A stretch of 64,000 bases of DNA from Devosia sp. (GCA_015234425.1 JADGNE010000023.1:124001-188000); one strand, 5' to 3'. Counted from the stretch's first letter, positions 17,291 through 25,882 are shown. The notes: generated from the sequence alone by a model not told the origin. Numbers and translations: made by a program.

Positions 17291-17674
17291 ATGAATAAAC
17301 TGGCACTGGCAGCACTGGCTGCAACGATGATCGGCGGGATGAGTGCAACGGCCATGGCGGAGAGCGCGGTTGCGGTTCCCGTGACAGAGGCGCAGGCGAC
17401 GCGCGGCCAGTCGGCCTATGCGGTGAGCTGCGGCGGTTGCCACGGCGCCGACATGCTGGACATCTTCAAGGGCTATGCAACCGCCGAGAAGTACTACCTG
17501 TTCATGTCGGGCTCTATGCCGGCGGATAATCCCGGTGGTCTTGAGCAGTCGACCTATATCGACATTCTGGCCTATCTGCTGCACGCGTCAGGCGCTCCGG
17601 CCGGTGATGCCGAACTGACGCTCGATCGCAAGTTGTTCGCCCAGATCGTCCCCGGCGAGCTCGCTGGCGAATAA
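17291..17674 (+). CDS. Short periplasmic monohaem cytochrome c, copy 3
   Basis: The 127-residue precursor has a Sec signal (MNKLALAALAATM, cleavage near AMAES, residue 23) and a CGGCH haem site at residues 47-51. A YYLFMSGSMP segment holds the probable axial methionine, and AYLL with ELTLDRKLF repeats the shared tail. GGAGGAGA precedes the ATG. It ends the + strand redox module and faces the convergent operon at 17735. Confidence 0.8.
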   Translation: MNKLALAALAATMIGGMSATAMAESAVAVPVTEAQATRGQSAYAVSCGGCHGADMLDIFKGYATAEKYYLFMSGSMPADNPGGLEQSTYIDILAYLLHASGAPAGDAELTLDRKLFAQIVPGELAGE

Positions 17675-17680
17675 GGATTT

Positions 17681-17706
17681 GGCGGGTGACTTACTGGTCA
17701 CCCGCC
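17681..17706. terminator. Bidirectional hairpin between convergent genes
   Basis: A ten-pair perfect stem (GGCGGGTGAC with GTCACCCGCC, loop TTACTG) lies between the stop codons of the cytochrome gene and the convergent SDR gene. It has no clear T-run on either strand, so it may work as a bidirectional or Rho-assisted terminator. Confidence 0.6.
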
Positions 17707-17734
17707 GGTTACCCATGCATGTCGGGCGAGCGCC

Positions 17735-18481
17735 TCAGTAGGTGCAGCGGCCACCGGAAAGGTCGAAGACCGAGGCCGTTGTAAAGCTGTTGTCCTTCGA
17801 TACGAGCCAGGCGACCATCGCGGCGGCTTCGTCGACCTCAAGGAACCGGCCGCGCGGAATGCGGACCAGCATGTAGTTGATGAATTCCTCGGTCAGGGTC
17901 TCGAGGATGCGCGTCTTGGCTGTCGCCGGCGTGATGCAATTGACCGCGATGTCATATTTGGCCAGTTCCTTCCCTAACGACTTCGTCAGCCCGATCACCC
18001 CAGCCTTGGCGGCGGAGTAGGCGGAGAGATTGGGATTGCCCTCCTTGCCCGCCACCGAGGAGATATTGACGATACGGCCGTAATTGCGGGCCTTCATCGA
18101 GGGGATGACCACCTTGTTGACGTAGAAGGTGCCGTTGAGGTTGATCTCGACCACCCGCCGCCATTCGTCCGGGTCGTAATCTTCGAGAGGCGCATTGTTG
18201 CCGGCAATTCCGGCGGAATTGACAAGGATCGAAACGGGCCCGACCTCTGCCTCGACCTCGGCATGTACGCGCTCCAGCCCGGTCAGGTCGGTGATGTCGA
18301 CAGTCTTGCTGGACGCGCCGGCGCCGAGCGCTGCGACGGCCTTCTCGAGCAGGGCGCCGTCGCGATCCCAGAGGCTGACCTTGGCCCCGGATGCGAGAAT
18401 GCGCTGGGCCATGGCAAAGCCCAGCCCCTGTGCGCCGCCGGTGATCACGGCCACCTGGCCCTGAAGGTCGATGTTATTCAA
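17735..18481 (-). CDS. Short-chain dehydrogenase/reductase (SDR)
   Basis: This is a 248-residue classical SDR. The NAD(P) site reads VITGGAQGLG near residues 13-22. The catalytic pair lies in NISSVAGKEG and YSAAKAG (near residues 140-165), and a KNA-type asparagine occurs in LVNSAGIAGNN. It interconverts a secondary alcohol and a ketone in the cytosol. It is the last gene of a nine-gene operon with an importer and two Gfo/Idh/MocA oxidoreductases, so a role late in catabolism of the imported compound is likely. Confidence 0.85.
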   Translation of the reverse strand: MNNIDLQGQVAVITGGAQGLGFAMAQRILASGAKVSLWDRDGALLEKAVAALGAGASSKTVDITDLTGLERVHAEVEAEVGPVSILVNSAGIAGNNAPLEDYDPDEWRRVVEINLNGTFYVNKVVIPSMKARNYGRIVNISSVAGKEGNPNLSAYSAAKAGVIGLTKSLGKELAKYDIAVNCITPATAKTRILETLTEEFINYMLVRIPRGRFLEVDEAAAMVAWLVSKDNSFTTASVFDLSGGRCTY

Positions 18482-18502
18482 TTGGATTGTCCTAAAAGGG
18501 GA

Positions 18503-18523
18503 GGGCCCGGCGTTACCGGGCCC
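18503..18523 (-). terminator. Intercistronic GC hairpin within the nine-gene operon
   Basis: An eight-pair stem (GGGCCCGG with CCGGGCCC, five-base loop) lies between the oxidoreductase and SDR genes. It lacks a T-run and more likely tunes mRNA stability than terminates. Confidence 0.5.
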
Positions 18524-18530
18524 GGATTGA

Positions 18531-19574
18531 TCAGAGGCGAACGACTTCGCCGGAATGAATGGATTCGTCGGCGGCGAGCACGATACGGAGACTGTTGACC
18601 CCGTCGGTCATGTGCTGGCTGAGATCGATATCCTCGGTGATGGCTTTCAGCAGATAGCGCTGCTCGCGTTCGCAGAGCTCGTCGTGGTCGGGCTCATCGG
18701 ACATGTCGATGCGTTCATCCGGACGCGTCATGTCGGCGTAATGGCGCAGGATCTGGTTAGTCTTGGTGTGCGCGTTGATATCGTCCGACTTCACACCCTC
18801 CGCATTCTCCGCCATGACGATGGAGACCGAGCCCTTGGGGCCGAACACGTCCTTCACGAAGAAGGCGGTTTCGCTGACCATCGGCCCCCAGCCGGCTTCG
18901 TACCAGCCGACCGAGCCATCATCGAACTGAACCTGAAGCATGCCATAGTTCTGCTTGGCGACCTCGTCGGTCAGCTTGGCGCCAATGGCATGGACCTTGA
19001 CCGGCTTGGCGTCGGTCATCTGGCACATGACGTCGACATAGTGGACGCCGCAGTCGACGAGTGGGGTGAAGCTGTCCATCAGGCGCTTGTGCCAGGACCA
19101 TGTCTCCCCGTTCGACTGCTGGTTGAGGTTCATGCGGAACACCAGCGGCGTTCCGAGCTCGCGGGCGATCTCGATGAACTTGTTCCAGCTCGGATGCTGG
19201 CGAAGAATATAACCGATCACCAGTTTCCGGCCGGTCCGCTTGGCCGTCTCCACCACGCGCTCGGCGTCTGCGACGGTGAGCGCCATCGGCTTTTCGACAA
19301 ACACATGGGCCCCGGTCTCCATTGCCTTGATGGCGTAGGGCGCGTGTGTGTCGGGCATGGTGTTGATCGAAACAACGTCGGGCTTGAGTTCAGCCAGCGC
19401 CGTGTCGAAATCGTTGAAGCGTTTTGCCCCCTGCAGGGCCTCTGGCAACTGGACGTCGTCGATATGGCGGGTGCAAACCCCGGCCACCTCAAATCCGTCG
19501 ATCTTTGCATAAGCCTTGGCATGGCTCATGCCCATATTGCCCAGGCCAACGACGAGAACGCGTAGAGTGCTCAT
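18531..19574 (-). CDS. Gfo/Idh/MocA family oxidoreductase, operon copy 2
   Basis: The 347-residue dehydrogenase starts MSTLRVLVVGLGNMGMSHAK, with the GxGxxG dinucleotide motif at residues 10-15, and has the EKP motif in VFVEKPMAL near residue 95. I chose the ATG at 19574, behind GAAGGGAA, and not the 23-codon upstream extension, which would run through the preceding gene's end. It lies 14 bases after another member of the family; such pairs often catalyse successive steps, for example oxidation and reduction of neighbouring hydroxyls of a sugar. Confidence 0.84.
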   Translation of the reverse strand: MSTLRVLVVGLGNMGMSHAKAYAKIDGFEVAGVCTRHIDDVQLPEALQGAKRFNDFDTALAELKPDVVSINTMPDTHAPYAIKAMETGAHVFVEKPMALTVADAERVVETAKRTGRKLVIGYILRQHPSWNKFIEIARELGTPLVFRMNLNQQSNGETWSWHKRLMDSFTPLVDCGVHYVDVMCQMTDAKPVKVHAIGAKLTDEVAKQNYGMLQVQFDDGSVGWYEAGWGPMVSETAFFVKDVFGPKGSVSIVMAENAEGVKSDDINAHTKTNQILRHYADMTRPDERIDMSDEPDHDELCEREQRYLLKAITEDIDLSQHMTDGVNSLRIVLAADESIHSGEVVRL

Positions 19575-19588
19575 TAGACTATTCCCTT

Positions 19589-20590
19589 CTAGCCGATACG
19601 GATGATTGTTCCGGATCGTGCGGATTCTTCGGCTGCGAGGCACGCCTCAAGCGCGGCTGCGGCGTCTTCGGGACGGCCGATATCGGGCTGTTCGCCGGCG
19701 AGCGCCTTGCGGGTGAAATAGACGAACTCGTCGCGCAGGGCGCCGCCGCGCACCCCGTCGAACATCGGCCAATAGGTCGTGTCCGGGCTGTGCAGCTTGT
19801 CGCCATCGACAATGGCGAGGTTCGGGAACGTGTCCTGAACGTGGATGATGCCCTCGGTGCCGATGATCGACATGCGCTCGTCAATGTCGAATGGGGTCTT
19901 GTCCGGCATGGACCACACGGTTTCGAGGGTAGCGGTGGCCCCACTCTCGAAGCGGAACATGGTTTGCCCGATATCGGGATGGGTAAGGTTACGGATCGAC
20001 ACGGTCTGGGCATAAGCCGAGACGATCTTCTCGCCGGTCAGCCACAGCATGATGTCGGTGTCGTGGATGGCGTCGCCGACGATCGGCCCGATCTTGGTGA
20101 GGATCGTCGGGGTCCAGGCAGCCGGAATATTGCGGCGGGAGGAGAGGGCGACAATCTTGCCGATCCGGCCCTCGTCGATCGCCTGCTTGGCCATGCGGAA
20201 GCGCGGGTTGAAGCGCACGACGTGGCCGATGAACAAGATGCCCTTCGAGCCCTGTGCCGCTTCAACGATCTTGCGGGCGTCCTCGACGGTCGAAGCGATC
20301 GGCTTTTCGAGGAAGACGTGCTTGCCGGCCTTGAGCGCCGCAATCGCCGGCTCGGTGTGCTGGTCCCACATGGTGCAGATCGACACCGCATCGATATCAG
20401 GGTCGGCGAGCATGTCATGGTAGTCGGTGTAGAGCTTGGAAACCCCGAACTTCTTGCCCTGTTCGGCAAGCCGGTCCGGCGTGCGCGTGCACAGTGCGTC
20501 CAGCTTCAGATTGGGAATGCCCATGATGGTCTCGGCGTGGATCTCCCCGAACCAGCCAAGCCCGATAATGCCAATGCGCAATTGCGACAT
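19589..20590 (-). CDS. Gfo/Idh/MocA family oxidoreductase, operon copy 1
   Basis: The 333-residue dehydrogenase has the dinucleotide start LRIGIIGLGWFGEIHAE and the EKP motif in VFLEKPIAST near residue 95. The DTDIMLWLTGE segment near residue 180 is the family region that holds the catalytic Asp/His pair. It follows an SDR gene by 12 bases. Together with the product at 18531 it gives this operon four NAD(P)-linked enzymes. The substrate is not evident from the sequence. Confidence 0.84.
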   Translation of the reverse strand: MSQLRIGIIGLGWFGEIHAETIMGIPNLKLDALCTRTPDRLAEQGKKFGVSKLYTDYHDMLADPDIDAVSICTMWDQHTEPAIAALKAGKHVFLEKPIASTVEDARKIVEAAQGSKGILFIGHVVRFNPRFRMAKQAIDEGRIGKIVALSSRRNIPAAWTPTILTKIGPIVGDAIHDTDIMLWLTGEKIVSAYAQTVSIRNLTHPDIGQTMFRFESGATATLETVWSMPDKTPFDIDERMSIIGTEGIIHVQDTFPNLAIVDGDKLHSPDTTYWPMFDGVRGGALRDEFVYFTRKALAGEQPDIGRPEDAAAALEACLAAEESARSGTIIRIG

Positions 20591-20602
20591 GATTTTCTCC
20601 CC

Positions 20603-21379
20603 CTAAAGATCCTCGAGCGTGAGCTCGCGGGTCATCACAATGTTTCCTGAACTGAGGCCGCAATCGACCGGTATGACGGCGCCGGACACGGCACTGGCCG
20701 CGTCGGAAGCGAGAAATCCAACCACCGAGGCCACTTCGTCCGGCTCGACAATGCGGCCGAGCGGATACCAGCGCTCCAGTGTCTTGAGCACATCGGGGTC
20801 CTTCTGCGCGCGCTCCCGCCATAGCGGCGTGCGCACAGTGCCCGGCATGACGCAATTGCTGCGAATGCCATATTTGCCAAGCTCCTGGGCCAGCGTCCTC
20901 GTCATCGCGATCATGCCAGCCTTGGCCGCCGAGTAGGCCGGGTCGCCCAGCGCGCTCTGGCCATTGACCGAGGCGATGTTGATGATCACGCCGGACTTTT
21001 GCGCCTTCATGCTTTTGGCGCTGGCATGGGCGCAGTAAAATGCGCCGTTGAGGTTGCCGTTGATCTCCTCCGCCCAGCTTGCCGGGTCGGTCAAGCGCAG
21101 GACGTGGTGCTGCGAGTAGCCAGCATTGTTGACCAATACGTCCACTGTCTCGATCTCGTCGAACGCTGACTCGACCGCTTCGGCGTCACCGATATCGAGC
21201 CGCATGAAACGCGTATTGATGCCCGCATCGGCCAGCGTGCTTGCCGCGCCGCCCGAGGTGACGGATTTGTCGAGCCCCACGATGCTCGCGCCCCTCGCGC
21301 CGAACCAATGCGCCAGGCATAGCCCGATCCCACCGGCCGCGCCGGTAATGACGACCGTTTTTCCCGCGAACGCGTTCAT
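20603..21379 (-). CDS. Short-chain dehydrogenase/reductase (SDR)
   Basis: The 258-residue classical SDR has TVVITGAAGGIGLCLA near the N-terminus, VNNAGYSQHHV, the catalytic serine in NIASVNGQS and YSAAKAGM as the Tyr-Lys pair. I chose the ATG at 21379, which overlaps the stop of the preceding gene by four bases (ATGA) and so indicates translational coupling. It is only distantly similar to the SDR at 17735. Likely cytosolic alcohol/ketone interconversion. Confidence 0.85.
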   Translation of the reverse strand: MNAFAGKTVVITGAAGGIGLCLAHWFGARGASIVGLDKSVTSGGAASTLADAGINTRFMRLDIGDAEAVESAFDEIETVDVLVNNAGYSQHHVLRLTDPASWAEEINGNLNGAFYCAHASAKSMKAQKSGVIINIASVNGQSALGDPAYSAAKAGMIAMTRTLAQELGKYGIRSNCVMPGTVRTPLWRERAQKDPDVLKTLERWYPLGRIVEPDEVASVVGFLASDAASAVSGAVIPVDCGLSSGNIVMTRELTLEDL

Positions 21380-22557
21380 AGCGGCACCCGCGCCAATGCT
21401 TCGCCAATCCACTCAAGGTTTTTGCGACGCTGGTGTCCCCAATTATAGAAGGCGAGATCAGTCACCCCGCCTTTGACCAGGATATCGACGGCGGCAAGGA
21501 ATTCCGCCTTGCTCTCGATATCCGGGTAGCTCGGACGCAGAATGCCGCGGATGGTGGTGTCGCCGGAGACACGGTGCTTGAGGTCAAACAGATCCGCCGC
21601 AATGCGGGCCGCGCTGGGCTCATAAAAGCAAGCTTCGATAATGCCGGTGATCTCGGCGACAGTCTTGAGATCAGTGCCTTCGTACCATGCCCCGCCTGTT
21701 GGTCGCGCCACCGATGGAATGACCGCCACATTGGCATCAGCGCGGACGCGGTCCCGGATTTCGGCAACAAGACTGGACACCTGCTCGGCCCGGAAATCGA
21801 GATAGGCGCGCAGATCGGCATTGCCGACAATCTCGGCCATCCAGAAGGCGCGGCCCATGTCATCGGGAATATCGACATCGCTGTCGAGAAAGCTCTCGAT
21901 CCGCGCGGCGACTTCCGTCTTGAGGCTTTCCGCCTCGACGCCCTGCGCCGTCGCGCCGGCCACGCAATGCTCGCAAAAGCACAACCCCATCAGGCCTTCA
22001 AACATCGGGTCCTGACGGACAAAGCTCATCTCGTGATGATAGCCGTGCGCGTATGGGGTAAAACCGGGTGCCTCAAGGCTAATTCCCGCAACCGGATAGC
22101 TTTCGGTTACGTCTCTGGCGAGGCCGATGGCATAGTCCCGGGCGGCCGGAGCGCTTGGGCAGAGGTTGTAGAAATACGGATCGCCGAAGGCGTTGCGCAC
22201 CACCGCGTCGGGATGCTGCATGCCCAGCCGCGTATTGTGCATCAGCACCAGCCAGACGTTGATATCCATCCGGCCGTCGTCGCACAGCTGCGCCAGGACA
22301 TCGGTCTCTCTGAGGATCGAGTTCGGCGCGGGCTTGATGGTGCCATAGCGGCTGTCGTCGTGGCGGAAATAGGCAGTGCCGTCCTCGGGAAAATATACCT
22401 TTCCCGATTTGCCCTGGGGACGGAGGAATTTGCCGGCGTGGTAGGTACCGGCCATGGAGACGGTGTCGAGCCCCATTTCGGCGAAGGACGAGATGGAGTT
22501 CCTAACCCCATGCTCGGCCAGATCCCATGCGTAGCTCAGAATGGCCTTGTAGCTCAT
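21376..22557 (-). CDS. Uncharacterised TIM-barrel-like protein
   Basis: I cannot assign a function to this 393-residue protein. It has no signal peptide. The pattern of alternating strands and helices, with SISLEAPGF-like and LCFCEHC segments in the middle, recalls TIM-barrel proteins related to glycoside hydrolases. The CFCEHC cluster near residue 193 could bind metal or form part of a lid. It overlaps the VOC gene upstream and the SDR gene downstream by four bases each, so it is firmly part of the operon. A lyase, isomerase or hydrolase acting on a sugar-like compound would fit. Confidence 0.65.
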   Translation of the reverse strand: MSYKAILSYAWDLAEHGVRNSISSFAEMGLDTVSMAGTYHAGKFLRPQGKSGKVYFPEDGTAYFRHDDSRYGTIKPAPNSILRETDVLAQLCDDGRMDINVWLVLMHNTRLGMQHPDAVVRNAFGDPYFYNLCPSAPAARDYAIGLARDVTESYPVAGISLEAPGFTPYAHGYHHEMSFVRQDPMFEGLMGLCFCEHCVAGATAQGVEAESLKTEVAARIESFLDSDVDIPDDMGRAFWMAEIVGNADLRAYLDFRAEQVSSLVAEIRDRVRADANVAVIPSVARPTGGAWYEGTDLKTVAEITGIIEACFYEPSAARIAADLFDLKHRVSGDTTIRGILRPSYPDIESKAEFLAAVDILVKGGVTDLAFYNWGHQRRKNLEWIGEALARVPL

Positions 22558-22892
22558 TGCCCGAACCAGCCGTCCTTGAGGTACCGCATATATTCGAACA
22601 CCGCGCCGTGCTTGAGCACGAAGGCGACTTCGAGGAAGTCACCGACAATGAATGGCGGGATCAGGATTTCATCGACCTCTGCAAGGCGCGCCTGCATGTC
22701 GTCGATCCTGTAGGCGACATGGGGGTTGTTCTTGACGATATCAGGAGTGGGGCTATCCGGCTCGTAGCGCAAGAATTCGATGTGCTCGGGGTGGTTGCGC
22801 GGATTGGTGACCCACAGGCGCGATTGCTCGACCCAGTCTTCCTGCGGCTGTTTGATGGTCGTGGTGATGCCCACGTGGTCAAATTCGAACAC
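22554..22892 (-). CDS. VOC (glyoxalase/dioxygenase) superfamily protein
   Basis: The 112-residue protein begins MFEFDHVGITTT, the usual first strand of the vicinal-oxygen-chelate fold, and ends with a strand carrying FEYMRYLKDGW. One such domain is about 110-130 residues, so it is a single-domain or half-module protein that would dimerise. His6 and a late Glu are candidate metal ligands. Members act as isomerases, epimerases, lyases or dioxygenases. It is coupled to the TIM-barrel gene by a four-base overlap, which suggests the two work on the same intermediate. Confidence 0.7.
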   Translation of the reverse strand: MFEFDHVGITTTIKQPQEDWVEQSRLWVTNPRNHPEHIEFLRYEPDSPTPDIVKNNPHVAYRIDDMQARLAEVDEILIPPFIVGDFLEVAFVLKHGAVFEYMRYLKDGWFGQ

Positions 22893-22917
22893 GATTATGC
22901 CTCGTCAGTTGCAAGAG

Positions 22918-22940
22918 GGGCGGGGCCTGTGACCCCGCCC
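22918..22940 (-). terminator. Intercistronic GC hairpin after the binding-protein gene
   Basis: An eight-pair stem (GGGCGGGG with CCCCGCCC, seven-base loop) lies just downstream of the binding-protein gene on the - strand, without a T-run. It has the same position relative to a binding-protein gene as the hairpins at 2961 and 4569. Confidence 0.55.
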
Positions 22941-22951
22941 GCCGGTCTCGA

Positions 22952-24076
22952 TCAGAGGGTTGCTTCGATGGCAGCGATGTCGACGGCCTTGTATTCGTCG
23001 CGCAGTTCGAAGGCGTCCGCGTCGGCCTTGACCTTGGCGTGGTCAAAGTCGTTGGCGCCGTCGATCAGCGCGTTGGTGACGACATCACCAGCCTTGAGTG
23101 GCTGCGAGATCTGGCCGATCGCATGGATGGCATCGAAATAGGTCTGCCAGCTGTCTTCGAGGTGCAGGCCCCACTTGCCGCGCTTGTCCCAATGGGCGTG
23201 CATAAGACCGCTCTGCTGCATCAGCGATTCAACAGCGGTTGCGGGGTCCATCTGCGTGGCCAGGCCCGGGAATTCGTCCATCGCGATCTGCGTTGCCGCT
23301 GCCGGATTGAGCCAGCCGAATTCGAGGCCCATGGCCCATCCGCGAAGGTACTTCGTGTACTTCTCGACCAGCGCCGGATCCTCGAGATCGCTGGCGCGGA
23401 CGACAAAGCTGTTGGCCGGGAACACCGAGGCGTTCTTGCCCAGCAGGTAGTCGAAATCAAAGCCCTGGCCGCGCCACTGGGCGCGCAGGCCTTCCCAGGT
23501 GAGCGCCGCATCGGCCTGGCCCTGTGCAAGCGACTGACCCCAACCGGCGACTTCGACATATTTGATGGTCGAGAGATCGACACCGGCGGCGGCCAGCATC
23601 GGGTCAGCAATGGACTGCCAGCCAGCCGAGCCGAGAACGATGGTCATGCCTTCCATGCCCTTGAGATCGGCTGGTGCCTTGCCCTTCTGGAAAGCGAAGT
23701 CGAACACGTCGCCGGCCATGATATGGAACACGGACTTGAGCTTCATTCCCTGTTCGAGGCCAAGCGAAAGCACGCCTGGAGAGGGGTAGCCGAAATCCGA
23801 CTGGTTCTGATCCACAAGCTTGATGGCGGCGGTAGCGTCCTGCGGGCCGGCTTCCACCGAGGTTTCGAGATCGCCGAAATAGCCCATACGCTTGGCGACC
23901 CAGTAGGCGAAATCGTCCACCACTTCGAGCGAGCCGCGCGGCGAGACCCAGCGAACAGCGCCGTCCTGGGCAAAGGCGCGACCGCTCATGCCGATGGACG
24001 AGAGCGCGATACCCGCGGCACCGATCTGGAGCATGCGGCGGCGGGTGATAGTCGTCGTAGTCAGCAGATTGGACAT
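22952..24076 (-). CDS. ABC transporter binding protein, NMT1/SsuA type
   Basis: The 374-residue precursor has a Tat-like signal (TRRRMLQIGAAGIAL) with probable cleavage at AFAQ near residue 40. The mature part is of the nitrate/sulfonate/taurine/pyrimidine-precursor class. It contains a VDQNQSDFGYPSPGVLSLGLEQG segment of the ligand cleft. GGGAGGAAA precedes the chosen ATG at 24076. The Tat signal suggests folding before export. It works with the permease and ATPase encoded just upstream. Members of the class bind varied small anions and heterocycles, so the ligand cannot be named. Confidence 0.83.
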   Translation of the reverse strand: MSNLLTTTTITRRRMLQIGAAGIALSSIGMSGRAFAQDGAVRWVSPRGSLEVVDDFAYWVAKRMGYFGDLETSVEAGPQDATAAIKLVDQNQSDFGYPSPGVLSLGLEQGMKLKSVFHIMAGDVFDFAFQKGKAPADLKGMEGMTIVLGSAGWQSIADPMLAAAGVDLSTIKYVEVAGWGQSLAQGQADAALTWEGLRAQWRGQGFDFDYLLGKNASVFPANSFVVRASDLEDPALVEKYTKYLRGWAMGLEFGWLNPAAATQIAMDEFPGLATQMDPATAVESLMQQSGLMHAHWDKRGKWGLHLEDSWQTYFDAIHAIGQISQPLKAGDVVTNALIDGANDFDHAKVKADADAFELRDEYKAVDIAAIEATL

Positions 24077-24137
24077 AGATTTCCTCCCATATGTCCGGTT
24101 GACGCCCAACCTCTCTGTCAGGCGCCGTGCTGGGGTC

Positions 24138-24986
24138 TCAGGACTCCCAGCTGGTCCATTTCTTCCCGATCTGGAAGAAGATGACGTAGATGGAGATGCC
24201 GATGGTCGCGAGCAGCACGATGACGGCGAAGAACTGCGGCATGCGGATCATCGATGAGTAATAGTTGAGGCGGTTCCCCAAGCCCTCAGCGCCCCCGACC
24301 ATCTCGGCGCCGACAGTCGTCAGCAACCCGAATATTGAGCCGATCATCAGGCCCACCATGATCATCGGCATGGCCATGGGGATGCGGATCTTGGTGAAGA
24401 TCTGGAAGGTCGAGGCACCAAAGGACCGGGCGAGGGCGATTTTTGCGAGGTCAACGCGGCGGAAACCGGTCGCCGAATTGATCATCACCATCGGGCCCGA
24501 TGCCAGCGCCACGGCAATGATGCGCGGTTCCCAGCCGAAGCCGAAGCGAAGAACCAAGAGCGGAACCAGCGCCAGCATCGGCGTTGTCACCAGAAGCAGG
24601 ATGTAAGGCGTGATGATCTTCTCGGCGAACGGGAATTGGGTGATCACCGCGGCCAGGATGAAGCCGATGGAAGCGCCGATGGTAAAGCCGATCAAAAGCT
24701 CACATAGCGTCGTGACCAGATGCGGCCACAGGAACGGCCATTCAGATATCAGCGCCGCCCCGATCGCACTGGGCGGTGGCAGGATATAGAGCGGCACTTC
24801 GAAGATGCGGATCAGCAGCTCTGCGCCGCCAATGATCACCACAGCGACCAGAATGATGATCGCAATCTCGAAGGCGCTGCGGTTAGACCCGCTCATGAGG
24901 GCGCCAGCACCGCCGCCAATACCCACTTCGGTCTTTTGACCTTTCCCGCCGAAGCTCGGGATCTTGTCATGCAAGGCGTCGCTCAT
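24138..24986 (-). CDS. ABC transporter permease, SsuC/TauC type
   Basis: This 282-residue inner-membrane protein has a long cytosolic lead of about 35 residues, a first helix (IAIIILVAVVIIGGAELLI) and five further helices. The EAA-like loop falls in ALARSFGASTFQIFTKIRIP. It would homodimerise and pair with the ATPase encoded 22 bases upstream. The family is about 250-280 residues long. Confidence 0.85.
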   Translation of the reverse strand: MSDALHDKIPSFGGKGQKTEVGIGGGAGALMSGSNRSAFEIAIIILVAVVIIGGAELLIRIFEVPLYILPPPSAIGAALISEWPFLWPHLVTTLCELLIGFTIGASIGFILAAVITQFPFAEKIITPYILLLVTTPMLALVPLLVLRFGFGWEPRIIAVALASGPMVMINSATGFRRVDLAKIALARSFGASTFQIFTKIRIPMAMPMIMVGLMIGSIFGLLTTVGAEMVGGAEGLGNRLNYYSSMIRMPQFFAVIVLLATIGISIYVIFFQIGKKWTSWES

Positions 24987-25008
24987 AAAATCTCTCCCTG
25001 CCTGGCAA

Positions 25009-25806
25009 TCACGAGACCGGACGGTGGTCGATCATGCCCTTGATGGCTTCGACCCGTTCGAGGAAGTCCGGTGTGGTCTGGATCTTGACCGGCCGCGGAC
25101 GGGGCAGGTCGACGTCGACGATGTTCGAGATTCGGCCTGGGCGGGCGGACATGACCACAATCCGGTCTGCCAGAAACACCGCCTCGGTGATGGAGTGGGT
25201 GATGAAGATGATGGTCTTGCCCGTCTCCATCCAGATCTCCTGGATGAGCAGGTTCATCTCATCGCGCGTAAACGCATCGAGCGCGCCAAACGGCTCGTCC
25301 ATCAGCAGCACCGACGGGTCAACGGCCAGGCTCCGTACAATGGATGCACGCTGCTGCATGCCACCCGACAATTCACGCGGATATTTGGTCTCGAAGCCTT
25401 CGAGGCCCACGCGCTTGAGCAGTTTTTCGATCCGCTCGCGATTGGGCGCCTGCTTCTTGATTTCGAATGGCAGCTCAATATTGCGCGCCAGATTGCGCCA
25501 GGGCAGCAGGTTCGCTTCCTGAAAGATCATGGCGATCTCGGGATGCGGCTTGTTGATGACATCGGAGCCGAGCCGGATCTGGCCGCCACTCAGGCTGTGC
25601 AGACCGGCCATCGACCACAGCAGGGTCGACTTGCCGCAACCCGATGGTCCGAGCAGGCACAGGAATTCGCCTTCCCGCACATTGATCGAAACGTCATCGA
25701 GCGCATGAACGCCACCAGACTTGGTCTGGTAGACCTTCGAGGCGTGTTCAATCGTCATCTTTGCCGGATTTTGGGCGTCAATATGCGCCCCGGCTGCATC
25801 AAGCAT
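25009..25806 (-). CDS. ABC transporter ATPase, SsuB/TauB/NrtD type
   Basis: The 265-residue ATPase has Walker A LGPSGCGKST near residue 52, a Q-loop in MIFQEANLLPW, the signature LSGGMQQRASI, Walker B LLMDEPFGALDA and the switch histidine in FITHSITEA. I chose the ATG at 25806, with GGGAGGGAC upstream, over one six codons earlier. It is the first gene of the nine-gene - strand operon. A palindromic site at 25883 in the divergent region could control it. Confidence 0.87.
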   Translation of the reverse strand: MLDAAGAHIDAQNPAKMTIEHASKVYQTKSGGVHALDDVSINVREGEFLCLLGPSGCGKSTLLWSMAGLHSLSGGQIRLGSDVINKPHPEIAMIFQEANLLPWRNLARNIELPFEIKKQAPNRERIEKLLKRVGLEGFETKYPRELSGGMQQRASIVRSLAVDPSVLLMDEPFGALDAFTRDEMNLLIQEIWMETGKTIIFITHSITEAVFLADRIVVMSARPGRISNIVDVDLPRPRPVKIQTTPDFLERVEAIKGMIDHRPVS

Positions 25807-25882
25807 GCAGCGTCCCTCCCTCACCGTCGCTTACTCTTCGAGCGCCGTCCTCATCGGATCAGCACTCTCCCTCTGGTGGGAA

